The notes: a model not told the origin generated them from the sequence alone. 64,000 nucleotides of DNA from an uncultured Bacteroidia bacterium (GCA_902785785.1 CADAAA010000001.1:434001-498000), one strand, 5' to 3'; numbered from the stretch's first letter, positions 1 through 7,803 are shown. Numbers and translations are program-made.

Positions 1-291
1 TTCGTCACCGGGGGCGAAAAGTTCGGTCATGACCGCATTGTAGTCATCTTTGGAAAGCTTCGACAATGCGCGGTGGGAAAGTTCGCTGAAGCAGACGCCG
101 AAGCCTTGGACGGTCTGGCCGACGGCATCGAGGTCGACGATGATGTCGGCCTCGGCGCCTGCTGACGCGTCGTCATATACGGTGGTCTCCACCCAGGGAT
201 TGTCTTCCGTGGTGGTTACCATGGTGAAATTGTTGCTCGAACAGGCTGTCGCCAGGATCGCAATGGAACAGAGTAGGAGAGTGTGTCGCAT
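1..291 (-). CDS. GH30-like glycosidase lipoprotein, N-terminal fragment (runs off left edge)
   Basis: The minus-strand reading frame starts at an ATG at 291 and stays open to base 1, giving 97 residues. Residues 1-17 are a short lipoprotein signal ending ILATAC, with Cys17 followed by SSNN. The mature start has an acidic linker and then VQGFGVCFSELSHRALSKL, which resembles the opening of glycoside hydrolase family 30 (glucosylceramidase/xylanase type), where a GFG-x-FTE-like segment begins the barrel. The catalytic acids would lie outside the window. A TAnnTTTG-type -7 box at 319-326 supports the start. Likely role is surface or periplasmic glycan hydrolysis; the family call is from N-terminal resemblance only. 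Confidence 0.6.
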   Translation of the reverse strand, partial: MRHTLLLCSIAILATACSSNNFTMVTTTEDNPWVETTVYDDASAGAEADIIVDLDAVGQTVQGFGVCFSELSHRALSKLSKDDYNAVMTELFAPGDE

Positions 292-318
292 TTCTTGAAA
301 AGAGTTTCTTTTATACGA

Positions 319-326
319 CAAATATA
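319..326 (-). promoter_or_regulatory. -7 promoter element (TATATTTG) for the GH30-like gene
   Basis: Read on the minus strand this is TATATTTG, matching the Bacteroidetes -7 consensus TAnnTTTG, 28 bases upstream of the ATG at 291. No convincing -33 TTG is seen at the right spacing. Confidence 0.5.
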
Positions 327-468
327 GCAATTTGTTCGGGATTTGCCGCCTGCGGCGACACATCCCTTGCCGCTTGCGGCACCATATCCCTTGCTCTGCG
401 GCCATTTCAGAGTCGCCCTTCAGGCTTACCGCAGGCTTCCAAGCTCCCACAACGATTCTTACTTGTCC

Positions 469-549
469 CCGTGCTCAAAACGATCTTTTTTGAGCACGGA
501 ACGCTCCTTTGACCTGTTCCCGTGCTCAGATTCAGTTTTCCTGAGCACG
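469..549. repeat. Hairpin pair with shared GTGCTCA stem
   Basis: Hairpin 1 has a 12-bp perfect stem (469-480 with 488-499, 7-nt loop). Hairpin 2 has a 9-bp stem (521-529 with 541-549, 11-nt loop). Both stems contain CGTGCTCA/TGAGCACG. Start-to-start spacing is 52 bp. Neither has a downstream T-run typical of a terminator. Confidence 0.75.
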
Positions 550-624
550 CAGTTCTGCGTTTCCCGCGCAATTCCGCGTTTCTTGCGCAGTTCTGCGTTT
601 CCTGCGCAGTTCTGCGTTTCCCGC
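549..624. repeat. Four 19-bp tandem repeats
   Basis: Units at 549-567, 568-586, 587-605 and 606-624. Units 1 and 4 are identical (GCAGTTCTGCGTTTCCCGC); units 2 and 3 differ by four and one bases. 19 is not a multiple of three, so this is unlikely to be coding. Confidence 0.85.
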
Positions 625-813
625 GCAGGAGGAATGGTGAGGGTCTTATGTTCCTCCTGCGGGAACGGAAATGCGCTCTGAAGGGGTTTGGATCTGCGTA
701 CGAGGAATCTGTGAGGGCTGGCGTTCCTCCTGTGCATCAGGGAGCGGTGCGGGAAGGGATTTGGCCCTGGCGGGCCACATCCCTTGCCCTGCGGGGGCGC
801 ATTGGCGAGCATA

Positions 814-944
814 GGACAGGATGACGGGCATGCTTTGCATGCCTTGACTTTTCCGAAAAGAGGCTGCGTTCAAGCAAGCTTGACGCAACCCCTTTTCAAA
901 AAAGCCACGGCCGAGAACTACGTCTCGGCCGCGTCATCCTGTCC
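814..944. repeat. 131-bp nested palindrome with three internal hairpins
   Basis: The ends form a 13-bp perfect inverted repeat (814-826 with 932-944). Inside are three hairpins: 827-833/837-843 (7 bp, TTT loop), 855-897 (long imperfect stem) and 909-916/923-930 (8 bp). The third hairpin, read on the minus strand, is followed by a T-run at 902-895 and so may also serve as the terminator of tRNA-Arg. The whole could fold into a four-way-junction RNA or cruciform; a MITE-like insertion is another reading. Confidence 0.7.
909..930 (-). terminator. Probable terminator after tRNA-Arg
   Basis: GGCCGAGA/TCTCGGCC stem with a 6-nt loop; on the minus strand it is followed within 6 nt by GGCTTTTTTG. It sits 20 bases downstream of tRNA-Arg. 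Confidence 0.6.
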
Positions 945-950
945 CTTTCG

Positions 951-1024
951 TGATTCCGTTGGGATTCGAACCCAAGACCCACAGCTTAGAAGGCTGTTGC
1001 TCTATCCAACTGAGCTACGGAACC
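951..1024 (-). tRNA. tRNA-Arg(TCT)
   Basis: 74-nt cloverleaf on the minus strand. The anticodon loop is CTTCTAA (anticodon TCT), the T-loop is GGTTCGAATCC, and the 7-bp acceptor stem GGTTCCG/CGGAATC contains one G-T pair. CCA is not encoded. A -7 box lies at 1058-1065. Confidence 0.95.
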
Positions 1025-1057
1025 GTCCGTCAATCCAGCAAGGCGCTGAATGGACTG

Positions 1058-1065
1058 CAAATATA
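1058..1065 (-). promoter_or_regulatory. -7 promoter element for tRNA-Arg
   Basis: Minus-strand TATATTTG (TAnnTTTG consensus) 34 bases upstream of the tRNA 5' end. A -33 element is not clear. Confidence 0.5.
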
Positions 1066-1116
1066 AGAATTTATCCCGAAACCGTCGGAAAGTGACTGGT
1101 TTTATTTGAGAATTGT

Positions 1117-1124
1117 TATATTTG
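1117..1124 (+). promoter_or_regulatory. -7 promoter element for the pyrophosphatase gene
   Basis: TATATTTG, a full match to TAnnTTTG, 40 bases upstream of the ATG at 1165, predicting a ~35-nt leader. Confidence 0.55.
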
Positions 1125-1164
1125 TAACGTTTTAAACGACTATCGGACTTAAAAAACTAATAGT

Positions 1165-3369
1165 ATGGATACCCTGTTCTACGCCGTTCCGGCGGCATCT
1201 GTGACAGCCTTGGCCTTCGCATTTGCCTTTTACAAGCAGATGAGGAAGGAGGATGAAGGAACGCCTGCGATGCGGCGCATCGCACAGTTCGTGAGGGAGG
1301 GGGCGATGGCTTATCTCAAGCAGCAGTACAAAGTTGTCGTCATAGTATTTGCAATACTCGTGGTGTTTTTCGCCATCCTGGCTTATGGCTTCCATGTACA
1401 GAATCCATGGGTACCGTTCGCTTTCCTTACGGGAGGTTTCTTCTCGGGCCTCGCGGGCTTCATAGGCATGAAGACGGCCACTTACGCCTCCGGCCGCACG
1501 GCCAATGCCGCGCGGCGCTCGCTGAACGCCGGCCTGAAGGTCGCGTTCCGCTCCGGCGCTGTCATGGGGCTTACGGTAGTAGGCCTCGGCTTGTTGGACA
1601 TCGCTATATGGTTCATCATACTGAACGCATGCGTGCATGATGCGTCGATGGCGCAGAAGCTCGTGGTCATCACCACCACGATGCTTACCTTTGGTATGGG
1701 TGCATCCACCCAGGCGCTCTTCGCGCGCGTGGGCGGCGGTATCTACACCAAGGCTGCAGACGTGGGTGCCGACATCGTGGGCAAGGTCGAGTCCGACCTG
1801 CCGGAGGACGATCCGCGCAACCCTGCGACCATCGCCGACAATGTCGGTGACAATGTCGGCGACGTGGCAGGCATGGGCGCGGACCTTTACGAGTCATACT
1901 GCGGTTCCATCCTTTCCACGATGGCCCTCGGCGCTTCGGCATTTTTCCTGGCTGGGCCTGAGATGCAGATGAAGGCCATCCTGGCCCCCATGCTCATCGC
2001 AGCCGTGGGAGTCGTCCTGTCAGTCGTGTCCATCTTCACTGTCCGGACCAAGGAAGGCGCCTCGATGAGCCAGCTCCTCAAGAGCATGAGCTTCGGCACC
2101 AACCTAGCCGCGGCATTGAGCGCCCTGGCTTCCTTCGGCATCCTCGCCCTTGTTTTCGGAACCGGCACCAATCTATGGTGGCACCTTGCATGCTCGGTCC
2201 TTTCCGGCCTTGTAGCCGGCGTTGTCATCGGCAAGGCTACCGAATACTATACTTCGCACTCTTACCGTCCGACGCAGAAACTTGCGGAGTCAGCTGCGAC
2301 CGGTCCTGCCACCGTCATCATCAGTGGTGTAGGCCTCGGGATGGTCTCCACGGCTATCCCCGTGATCGCCATAGTCTGCGCTATCGTATTGGCATATCTG
2401 TTCGCCACCGGCTTTGACGTTCAGAACATGATGTCGGCGGCAAACCTGTCGCAGGGCCTTTACGGCGTGGCCATTGCCGCCGTAGGCATGCTCAGCACCC
2501 TCGGCATCACCCTTGCCACCGATGCGTACGGTCCTATCGCGGACAATGCCGGCGGCAATGCCCAGATGTCAGAGCTCGAGCCCGAGGTGCGCCAGCGCAC
2601 CGATGTGCTCGATGCGCTCGGCAACACCACCGCCGCTACCGGCAAGGGCTTTGCCATCGGCTCGGCGGCCCTGACGGCCCTTGCCCTGCTCGCTTCGTAC
2701 ATCGAGGAGATCAAGATCGCCGTCGGCCGCACCGCAGGTGCGCTCATCAACGGCGTCGATGCGGCCTCGGCATCGATCCTCGACGTCCTCAGCGAGTTCA
2801 ATGTCAGTATCATGAATCCTACGCTTCTGGCCGGTGTGTTCATCGGAGCCATGATGGCGTTCCTTTTCTGCGGCCTGACGATGAACGCCGTCGGACGCGC
2901 CGCGTCCAAGATGGTGCTGGAAGTCCGCCGCCAGTTCCGTGAGATCAAGGGTATCCTGACGGGAGAAGGCACCCCTGACTACCGCCGCTGCGTTGAGATC
3001 TCCACCAAGGCAGCCCAGCATGAGATGCTAGTACCGTCCCTGATCGCCATCATCGTGCCCGTTGCGACGGGCGTTGTGCTCGGCGTCAGCGGCGTCCTCG
3101 GCCTGCTCTTCGGCGGCCTCGGCGCCGGCTTCGTCCTGGCCGTGTTCATGGCCAATTCCGGCGGAGCCTGGGACAATGCCAAGAAGTTTGTGGAGGAAGG
3201 CCATTTCGGAGGCAAGAACTCCGACTCGCATCACGCCACTGTAGTGGGCGATACGGTCGGCGATCCTTTCAAGGACACGTCCGGCCCGTCGCTGAACATC
3301 CTCATCAAGCTGATGAGCATGGTCTCGATAGTCATGGCCGGCCTTACGGTCGGAGCACACTTGCTGTAA
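1165..3369 (+). CDS. hppA: Membrane-bound cation-pumping pyrophosphatase (K+-dependent type)
   Basis: Hydrolyses pyrophosphate to pump H+ and/or Na+ across the inner membrane. 734 aa with about 16 hydrophobic helices, the usual length for the family. Visible hallmarks are the substrate-binding segment with [11 protein letters not shown] and [19 protein letters not shown], a second acidic cluster [19 protein letters not shown], and the C-terminal [20 protein letters not shown]. The segment [18 protein letters not shown] carries Ala where K+-independent enzymes have Lys, so K+ dependence is inferred; Na+ or dual Na+/H+ pumping, known in Bacteroides relatives, is possible but not decided by what I can read. 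Convergent with the DUF368 gene, stops 2 nt apart. Confidence 0.97.
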   Translation: MDTLFYAVPAASVTALAFAFAFYKQMRKEDEGTPAMRRIAQFVREGAMAYLKQQYKVVVIVFAILVVFFAILAYGFHVQNPWVPFAFLTGGFFSGLAGFIGMKTATYASGRTANAARRSLNAGLKVAFRSGAVMGLTVVGLGLLDIAIWFIILNACVHDASMAQKLVVITTTMLTFGMGASTQALFARVGGGIYTKAADVGADIVGKVESDLPEDDPRNPATIADNVGDNVGDVAGMGADLYESYCGSILSTMALGASAFFLAGPEMQMKAILAPMLIAAVGVVLSVVSIFTVRTKEGASMSQLLKSMSFGTNLAAALSALASFGILALVFGTGTNLWWHLACSVLSGLVAGVVIGKATEYYTSHSYRPTQKLAESAATGPATVIISGVGLGMVSTAIPVIAIVCAIVLAYLFATGFDVQNMMSAANLSQGLYGVAIAAVGMLSTLGITLATDAYGPIADNAGGNAQMSELEPEVRQRTDVLDALGNTTAATGKGFAIGSAALTALALLASYIEEIKIAVGRTAGALINGVDAASASILDVLSEFNVSIMNPTLLAGVFIGAMMAFLFCGLTMNAVGRAASKMVLEVRRQFREIKGILTGEGTPDYRRCVEISTKAAQHEMLVPSLIAIIVPVATGVVLGVSGVLGLLFGGLGAGFVLAVFMANSGGAWDNAKKFVEEGHFGGKNSDSHHATVVGDTVGDPFKDTSGPSLNILIKLMSMVSIVMAGLTVGAHLL

Positions 3370-3371
3370 GA

Positions 3372-4325
3372 TCAGTTTTTCTTTCTGCTTAGAAGCTGGA
3401 TCGAAACGATCACGGCTATGCCGATGACGCACCAGATGATGGCGCCGGGGACCTGACGGTCGAGGGTCTCGCCTAGTCCGGTCAGGACGTTGTATGCATC
3501 GGCGCTGCTGCCGGACTCGATCATCTCGGCCGGCATGAGGTCGGTGCGGAGCAGCTGGGCGTGGGCGCATGAGTCAAGGTCGTTCCACGGCCAGACCTTG
3601 ACGAGCGAGCCGAGCACGAAGCCCAGCAGCACGAGCATCGTCTGCCTTTCCCAGCGGGCCAGCAGCCAATTCAGAAATTTAGCGAAAGCGAGTATGCCCA
3701 CGGCGCAGCCGAAAGCGAATACCAGCAGCACGGGTACATCCATGTTGCTGACCGCACTCATGATGTAGTCGTATTTGCCTAGTATGACGAGGATGAAGCT
3801 TCCGGATATGCCCGGAAGTATCATCGTGCAGATCGCGAGTGCTCCGCAAAGGAAAATGAACCACATCGAATCCGGCGTGCTGGTGGGGGAGAGGGTGCAT
3901 ACCACAAGGCCAAGCACCGCACCCGCTACAGTGAAAAGGACATCACGGACCTTCCACCCCTTGATGTCCCGAAACATGTAGAAGGCCGATGCGAGGATGA
4001 GCCCGAAAAAGAATGCCCATACGAGGATGGGATGATACCGGAGTTCATGCTCGATGAGCTTGGCCAGCGTGAAAATGCTGAGGACCGCGCCGATCACCAG
4101 CCAGAGCAGGAAACGGCCGTGTACTTCTTTCCAGAACTCCTTGAACTGTCCGTGGAGGAGAGCCTTCCACGGGGCCGGACTCATGACGGCATTCAGCGCG
4201 CCGACCAACTCCTCGTATATACCGGAGACTAGTGCGATGGTGCCGCCGGACACGCCCGGTACGACATTGGCTGCGCCCATGCAGTAGCCCTTGACGGCTA
4301 CGATGATATCCTTTACCAGACTCAT
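3372..4325 (-). CDS. DUF368 polyprenyl-phosphate transporter family
   Basis: 317-aa polytopic membrane protein. DUF368 proteins (PopT) have been reported to recycle undecaprenyl phosphate across the membrane, so a role in cell-envelope lipid-carrier recycling is inferred. Diagnostic segment GAANVVPGVSGGTIALVSGIYE lies near the N terminus (read here in two parts: GAANVVPGVSGG, then TIALVSGIYE) and the repeat-like LPGISGSFILVILGKY sits mid-protein. I chose the ATG at 4325 rather than an upstream start at 4346 because it lies 4 nt after the stop of the preceding gene and the family begins MSLVKDI-like. Third gene of the 5883-to-3372 unit. Confidence 0.85.
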   Translation of the reverse strand: MSLVKDIIVAVKGYCMGAANVVPGVSGGTIALVSGIYEELVGALNAVMSPAPWKALLHGQFKEFWKEVHGRFLLWLVIGAVLSIFTLAKLIEHELRYHPILVWAFFFGLILASAFYMFRDIKGWKVRDVLFTVAGAVLGLVVCTLSPTSTPDSMWFIFLCGALAICTMILPGISGSFILVILGKYDYIMSAVSNMDVPVLLVFAFGCAVGILAFAKFLNWLLARWERQTMLVLLGFVLGSLVKVWPWNDLDSCAHAQLLRTDLMPAEMIESGSSADAYNVLTGLGETLDRQVPGAIIWCVIGIAVIVSIQLLSRKKN

Positions 4326-4329
4326 TGTG

Positions 4330-4866
4330 CTATTTGACTTTGGCAAGAAGCTCCTTGACGGACTTGAATATCTCGTCCTCGGGCGTGGAGGTCCCTTCGG
4401 GAGTGGCCTGGTCGGTGATGACCAGGTCGAAGATGTTGCCCGGAAGCTGCTTGCGGCCTATCTTGAACCTGGCCTCGCAGCAGGTAGCCATATACTGGAT
4501 GGGATAGTCGTCCTTGTTGATCAGGGAGATGAAAAGGTCGGGCTTGGCCTCGAGCATCAGGTCGAGCTTCTCCCTGGCGGGTTTGCCGTAGAAATTCAGG
4601 TCCTTCTTCAGAACAGTATTGGTGATGCTGGTGATGAGGCGTTCGGTATCTCCGATCTTGCGGAAGTCGAAGAAGAAGATCTCTCCCTTGATGCCGTTAT
4701 CCCTGTGGAAAGCCATGATGTCCTTCTTGCAGTTGTCGAATGACGTGTCCTCCACATCGATGACGGTCACTGCGGTGCGGATGTCCTTGAGAGGGGTTAT
4801 GTTCGTGCGGACCTGGCTGCGATGTTTCTTCAGCGCTCGGTTCCTGAGGAAGTCTGTGATGAACAT
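4330..4866 (-). CDS. DUF6913-like conserved Bacteroidetes protein
   Basis: 178 aa, no signal peptide or membrane helix. It opens MFITDFLRNRALKKH and includes LFISLINKDDYPIQYMA near residue 115 and CCEARFKIGR, features of a small Bacteroidetes-restricted family annotated DUF6913; function unknown. It lies 3 nt after the PfkB kinase stop and 4 nt before the DUF368 start, so the three are very likely co-transcribed. Confidence 0.6.
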   Translation of the reverse strand: MFITDFLRNRALKKHRSQVRTNITPLKDIRTAVTVIDVEDTSFDNCKKDIMAFHRDNGIKGEIFFFDFRKIGDTERLITSITNTVLKKDLNFYGKPAREKLDLMLEAKPDLFISLINKDDYPIQYMATCCEARFKIGRKQLPGNIFDLVITDQATPEGTSTPEDEIFKSVKELLAKVK

Positions 4867-4869
4867 GGC

Positions 4870-5883
4870 TTAATTCGTCTCCATTTGGCCGCCGTTGGCG
4901 GCAATGAGTTCACGGATCTCTTTCTTGGCATCCCTCCAGCGCGGGATGTCTATCTTGGTGCCGATGACCTCGACGACCTTGGCCGCGATGATCGAACCCA
5001 CCTCGCCGCAGACCTTAAGCGGCATGCCGAGGGCGTGGGCGTAGAGGAAACCTGCGGCGTAAGTGTCGCCTGCCCCCGTGGCGTCGAGGGGATTGGCCGG
5101 CCACGGCGCAATGAAGTGCTCCTCGTCCCCGCTGCGCACCCACGATCCGTCCTTCCCGACCTTGACGACCGCGATGCGGCAATGTCTGGAGATCTCCAGG
5201 AGCGCGTCGCGGGGGTCAGTCAGCTTGGTGAATGCCTTGGACTCGGTCTCGTTGGCGAATACTATGTCGACATACTTGTCCACGATGTCGTGGAGGAACG
5301 CTTCGTTGGACTCCACGACATTGTATGACGCCATGTCGAGGGAGATGATGCATCCCGCTTCGCGGGCCATCTCCACTGCGCGGCGGATGAGGGCCTGGTT
5401 CTGCACGAGGTATCCCTCGATGTGGAAATAATCGTATCCCTGGAAATACTCGGGCTTCAGGTCTTCGGGAACGAAATCCAGCGCGGCGCCGAGATATACC
5501 GCGAAGGTTCGCTCGGCGTTGCCGCCGCTCACGAATACCATGGACCGGCCCGAAGGGTTGGGGCTCTTGAGCAGCAAGGTATTGACGCCGTACTGCTCCT
5601 GGTCGCTCTTGAACAGCAGGCCGAGTTCGTCGTCGCCGATCTTTCCGATGAATCCCGAAGGCATTCCGAACACTGCCGTACAAGCGATGGTATTGGCGGC
5701 GGAGCCTCCGGCAACATAGTGTATGTCAAGCGTCTTGAGCTGGTTCCAGATCATGTCCCCGGTCTCCCTGTCCACATGCTGCATGCTCCCCAGGGGGAGA
5801 TGGAAGGTCTTCAGGAGGGTGTCGTCGGGCAGGACGGCCAGGATGTCCGTCAGTGCGTTGCCGATGCCGAGGATGGATTTCAT
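4870..5883 (-). CDS. PfkB-family kinase, adenosine kinase type
   Basis: 337 aa. Phosphorylates a sugar or nucleoside with ATP. The N terminus ILGIGNALTDILAVLPDD and the GGSAANTIA segment (about residues 59-67) are PfkB signature 1; NPLDATGAGDTYAAGFLYA near residue 260 is signature 2 with the catalytic Asp in GAGD. The domain order matches adenosine kinase-like PfkB proteins of Bacteroidetes, but ribokinase-type substrates cannot be excluded. First gene of a three-gene operon; a -7 box at 5914-5921 lies 31 nt upstream, divergent from the next gene. Confidence 0.88.
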   Translation of the reverse strand: MKSILGIGNALTDILAVLPDDTLLKTFHLPLGSMQHVDRETGDMIWNQLKTLDIHYVAGGSAANTIACTAVFGMPSGFIGKIGDDELGLLFKSDQEQYGVNTLLLKSPNPSGRSMVFVSGGNAERTFAVYLGAALDFVPEDLKPEYFQGYDYFHIEGYLVQNQALIRRAVEMAREAGCIISLDMASYNVVESNEAFLHDIVDKYVDIVFANETESKAFTKLTDPRDALLEISRHCRIAVVKVGKDGSWVRSGDEEHFIAPWPANPLDATGAGDTYAAGFLYAHALGMPLKVCGEVGSIIAAKVVEVIGTKIDIPRWRDAKKEIRELIAANGGQMETN

Positions 5884-5913
5884 ACCGCTTAGATTTTAGT
5901 ATTGCTTATCACG

Positions 5914-5921
5914 CAAAGTTA
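5914..5921 (-). promoter_or_regulatory. -7 element for the PfkB operon
   Basis: Minus-strand TAACTTTG (TAnnTTTG). It lies back to back with a plus-strand -7 box at 5934-5941, giving a compact divergent promoter. Confidence 0.55.
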
Positions 5922-5933
5922 GTCAAAAATATC

Positions 5934-5941
5934 TATATTTG
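5934..5941 (+). promoter_or_regulatory. -7 element almost touching the start codon of the UPF0104 gene
   Basis: TATATTTG; its last base is 7 nt before the A of the ATG at 5948, so the transcript would start at or within a few bases of the start codon (leaderless or nearly so). Confidence 0.5.
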
Positions 5942-5947
5942 CGAGGT

Positions 5948-6976
5948 ATGAACGACAAGACCTTCAAAATATTGAGGACCGTATTCTGGACCGTCCTGGC
6001 ACTGGTCCTGCTGTGGTTCTCGTTCCGGGGGGTCGACTGGGCGGAGTTCTGGAAGGTTATCCGCGCTTCGCGCTGGGGGTACGTCCTCCTCGCCATGGCC
6101 GCGGGCGCACTGTCGTTCGTTTTCAGGGCACTCCGCTGGCGCCTGCTGTTGCTGCCGGACGAGCCGAATACCAAGGTCGTCAGCTGTTATGACGGTTTCA
6201 CCATAGGCCGCCTGTTCAATTTCGTCATACCTTATTTCGGGGAGTTTGTCCGCTGCAGCTATGTCCAGAGCCGCCGCCTGACCTATGAGAGGGCGCTCGG
6301 CACAGTCGCGCTCGAGCGCGCCTGGGATATACTGGTGCTTCTGCTGCTGATAGTGGTCCTGCTGATTTTCCGTGGTGCCCAGTACGGGAGTTTCTTCATC
6401 GAGAAGATGCTCAATCCTGCGGTCGAGCGGCTTCAGCCGCTCGCTTCGCATCTCGGTATCGGTCCGGGTTGGATCATTGCAGCCATCATCGCCCTCGTAT
6501 TGCTCATAGGCTGGCTGATTTTTGCCCTCATGCGCCGCATCGCCGGTGTGGCCCCGTCTTCGAAAGGCTCGTTCCTTTCCCGTCTCTCCTTCTTCTTCCG
6601 TGGGTTCGGCCAGGGCTTTGTGTCAGTCCTCAAGATGAAGGGCAAGGGATGGTTCGTCCTCCTGACTGCCCTCCTGTGGCTTATGTTCCTGCTGATGAGC
6701 TGGTTCATCATCAAGGCACTCCCCGTGGACACAGGCCTTGGCATCGTCGATGCGCTCTTCATCATGGTGGTCGGCAGCGTCGCGGGCGTAGTCCCTGTCC
6801 CCGGCGGCTTCGGCGCCTTCCATTATCTTGTCGCCCTGGCTCTCGAGACTCTTTACGCCATCCCCTTCGAGACCGGCATCATCTTCGCCACCCTTTCCCA
6901 CGAGTCGCAGGCTGTCACCACCATCATCTGCGGCCTCCTCTCCTACGCCCACCATACCCTCAAGCGCCGCCGTTAG
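5948..6976 (+). CDS. UPF0104 / LPG-synthase-TM-like integral membrane protein
   Basis: 342 aa with about eight hydrophobic segments, opening MNDKTFKILRTVFWTVLALV. Resembles the lysylphosphatidylglycerol synthase TM-region family (pfam03706): FRALRWRLLL in helix 2-3, IGRLFNFVIPYFGEFVRC (usual N-P-x-R/F-x-GE-type loop), and PVPGGFGAFHYLV near the C terminus. No aminoacyl-transfer domain is present, so it is not a full MprF; a lipid or glycan-lipid flippase-like role is inferred. I reject an earlier TTG at 5939 because it lies in the -7 box. The 3' end, coding GLLSYAHHTLKRRR, is duplicated downstream (6932-7085). Confidence 0.75.
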   Translation: MNDKTFKILRTVFWTVLALVLLWFSFRGVDWAEFWKVIRASRWGYVLLAMAAGALSFVFRALRWRLLLLPDEPNTKVVSCYDGFTIGRLFNFVIPYFGEFVRCSYVQSRRLTYERALGTVALERAWDILVLLLLIVVLLIFRGAQYGSFFIEKMLNPAVERLQPLASHLGIGPGWIIAAIIALVLLIGWLIFALMRRIAGVAPSSKGSFLSRLSFFFRGFGQGFVSVLKMKGKGWFVLLTALLWLMFLLMSWFIIKALPVDTGLGIVDALFIMVVGSVAGVVPVPGGFGAFHYLVALALETLYAIPFETGIIFATLSHESQAVTTIICGLLSYAHHTLKRRR

Positions 6977-7085
6977 TTTTCTCTCTGGCCTCCTCTCCTA
7001 CGCTCACCATACCCTCAAACGCTGCCATTAGTTTTCTCTCTGGCCTCCTCTCCTACGTCCAACATACCCTTAAGCGCCGCCGTTG
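6932..7085. repeat. 55-bp tandem repeat triplicating the 3' end of the membrane-protein gene
   Basis: Units at 6932-6986, 6987-7041 and 7042-7085 (last incomplete). The first unit encodes the last 14 residues and stop of the upstream gene; later units are near-copies that would again encode GLLSYxxHTLKRxx and a stop. Because 55 is not a multiple of three, each copy is in a new frame. Confidence 0.85.
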
Positions 7086-7177
7086 GCCTCCTTCACCTTC
7101 GGTTTGCCCCTTCTTTTTGTGTTTCCTTCCCCTTCCTTCGGGATTTCTCCAGAGTATGTCGCACTCTCCAACCGGAA

Positions 7178-7357
7178 AAGAACAAAAAAAGCGTTTTTGT
7201 TCTTATTTCTGCATCCACGACCTATTTTAAGCACAAAACAGCCCTTTTTGTTCTTATTTCTGCATCCACGACCTATTTTAAGCACAAAACAGCCCTTTTT
7301 GTTCTTATTTCTGCATCCAATAGCCGTTTTAAGCACAAAACGACCAGTTTTGTGCTT
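7178..7357. repeat. Four hairpins at exact 51-bp spacing
   Basis: Hairpins begin at 7178, 7229, 7280 and 7331. The first (AAGAACAAAAA/TTTTTGTTCTT, loop 5) and last (AAGCACAAAAC/GTTTTGTGCTT, loop 5) have perfect 11-bp stems. The two middle ones combine the left arm of the last with the right arm of the first, and so are imperfect: the pattern expected if unequal crossing-over amplified an original pair. Confidence 0.8.
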
Positions 7358-7397
7358 TTATTCCGTTCTCGTACGCAGTTTTGTCCTTCCTGACCAA

Positions 7398-7477
7398 GTA
7401 TCCTTCTGCTTTTGGTCTAAGGATACAGGGGTTATCTTCAAATAGAGGGATATCCTTCTACCTTTGGTCGAAGGATA
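7398..7477. repeat. Hairpin pair with TATCCTT stems
   Basis: 7398-7405 pairs with 7419-7426 (8 bp) and 7451-7458 pairs with 7470-7477 (8 bp). Spacing is 52 bp. The stem is the same family as the array at 29939-30095. Confidence 0.7.
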
Positions 7478-7659
7478 CAAGGAAGTCATCATAGAAGGCC
7501 CAGGATGGTGGGGTGGGGAGCTATAACGTACACGGTACCAACTACGGCCGTGATTTGCAATGGCTTGACTCTTAGGGTGTTAGACAAAACATGCCCCATC
7601 AAAAACGCGGAGGAGAATGCGCGTAAGTCGTTGAGAGTAAGTCAATTATAAATCACGGG

Positions 7660-7803
7660 GTATCGACGCCGTGAGCATCGATGCCGTGAGCATAGACGTG
7701 GTGAGCATTGATGCGGCTAGCACCGACGTGACGAGCATAGACGCGACTAGCATCGACGCAGTGAGCACCGACACGGCGAGCATCGACGCGGCGAGCATCA
7801 GGG
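7660..7803. repeat. 15-bp degenerate minisatellite, about 9.5 units
   Basis: Unit close to GTGAGCATCGACGCC. Read on the plus strand it would encode a five-residue repeat like S-I-D-A-V, and the frame remains open to a TAG near 7825, but there is no start codon upstream (an in-frame TAA precedes it near 7640). Either a decayed coding repeat or a simple minisatellite. Confidence 0.75.

Larger units (their letters stand above)
292..950. other. Gene-free gap packed with inverted and direct repeats
   Basis: No convincing gene lies here; open frames in all directions are low-complexity and overlap each other. The gap holds a hairpin pair (469-499, 521-549), four 19-bp tandem repeats (549-624), a further hairpin pair (624-661 and 702-729), a hairpin at 754-785, and a 131-bp nested palindrome (814-944) abutting tRNA-Arg. 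A short motif resembling CATCCCTTGC..TGCGG occurs near 360, 387 and 778. Confidence 0.7.

Noticed and set aside
1-298. Plus-strand 82-codon frame at 50-298
   Set aside because: It is the antisense of the GH30-like lipoprotein start, which has a signal peptide, family match and promoter.
469-549. CRISPR array or integron attC sites as an explanation for the ~51-bp-spaced hairpins
   Set aside because: Only two to four units per locus, no identical repeats with unique spacers, stem sequence varies between loci, and no cas, IntI or integrase gene in the window.
7070-7336. 88-codon minus-strand frame with 17-residue repeats (CRNKNKKGCFVLKIGRG-like)
   Set aside because: It is simply the 51-bp hairpin repeat read through; 51 is divisible by three so the frame stays open. 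No promoter, no family, and it runs into the triplicated gene tail.
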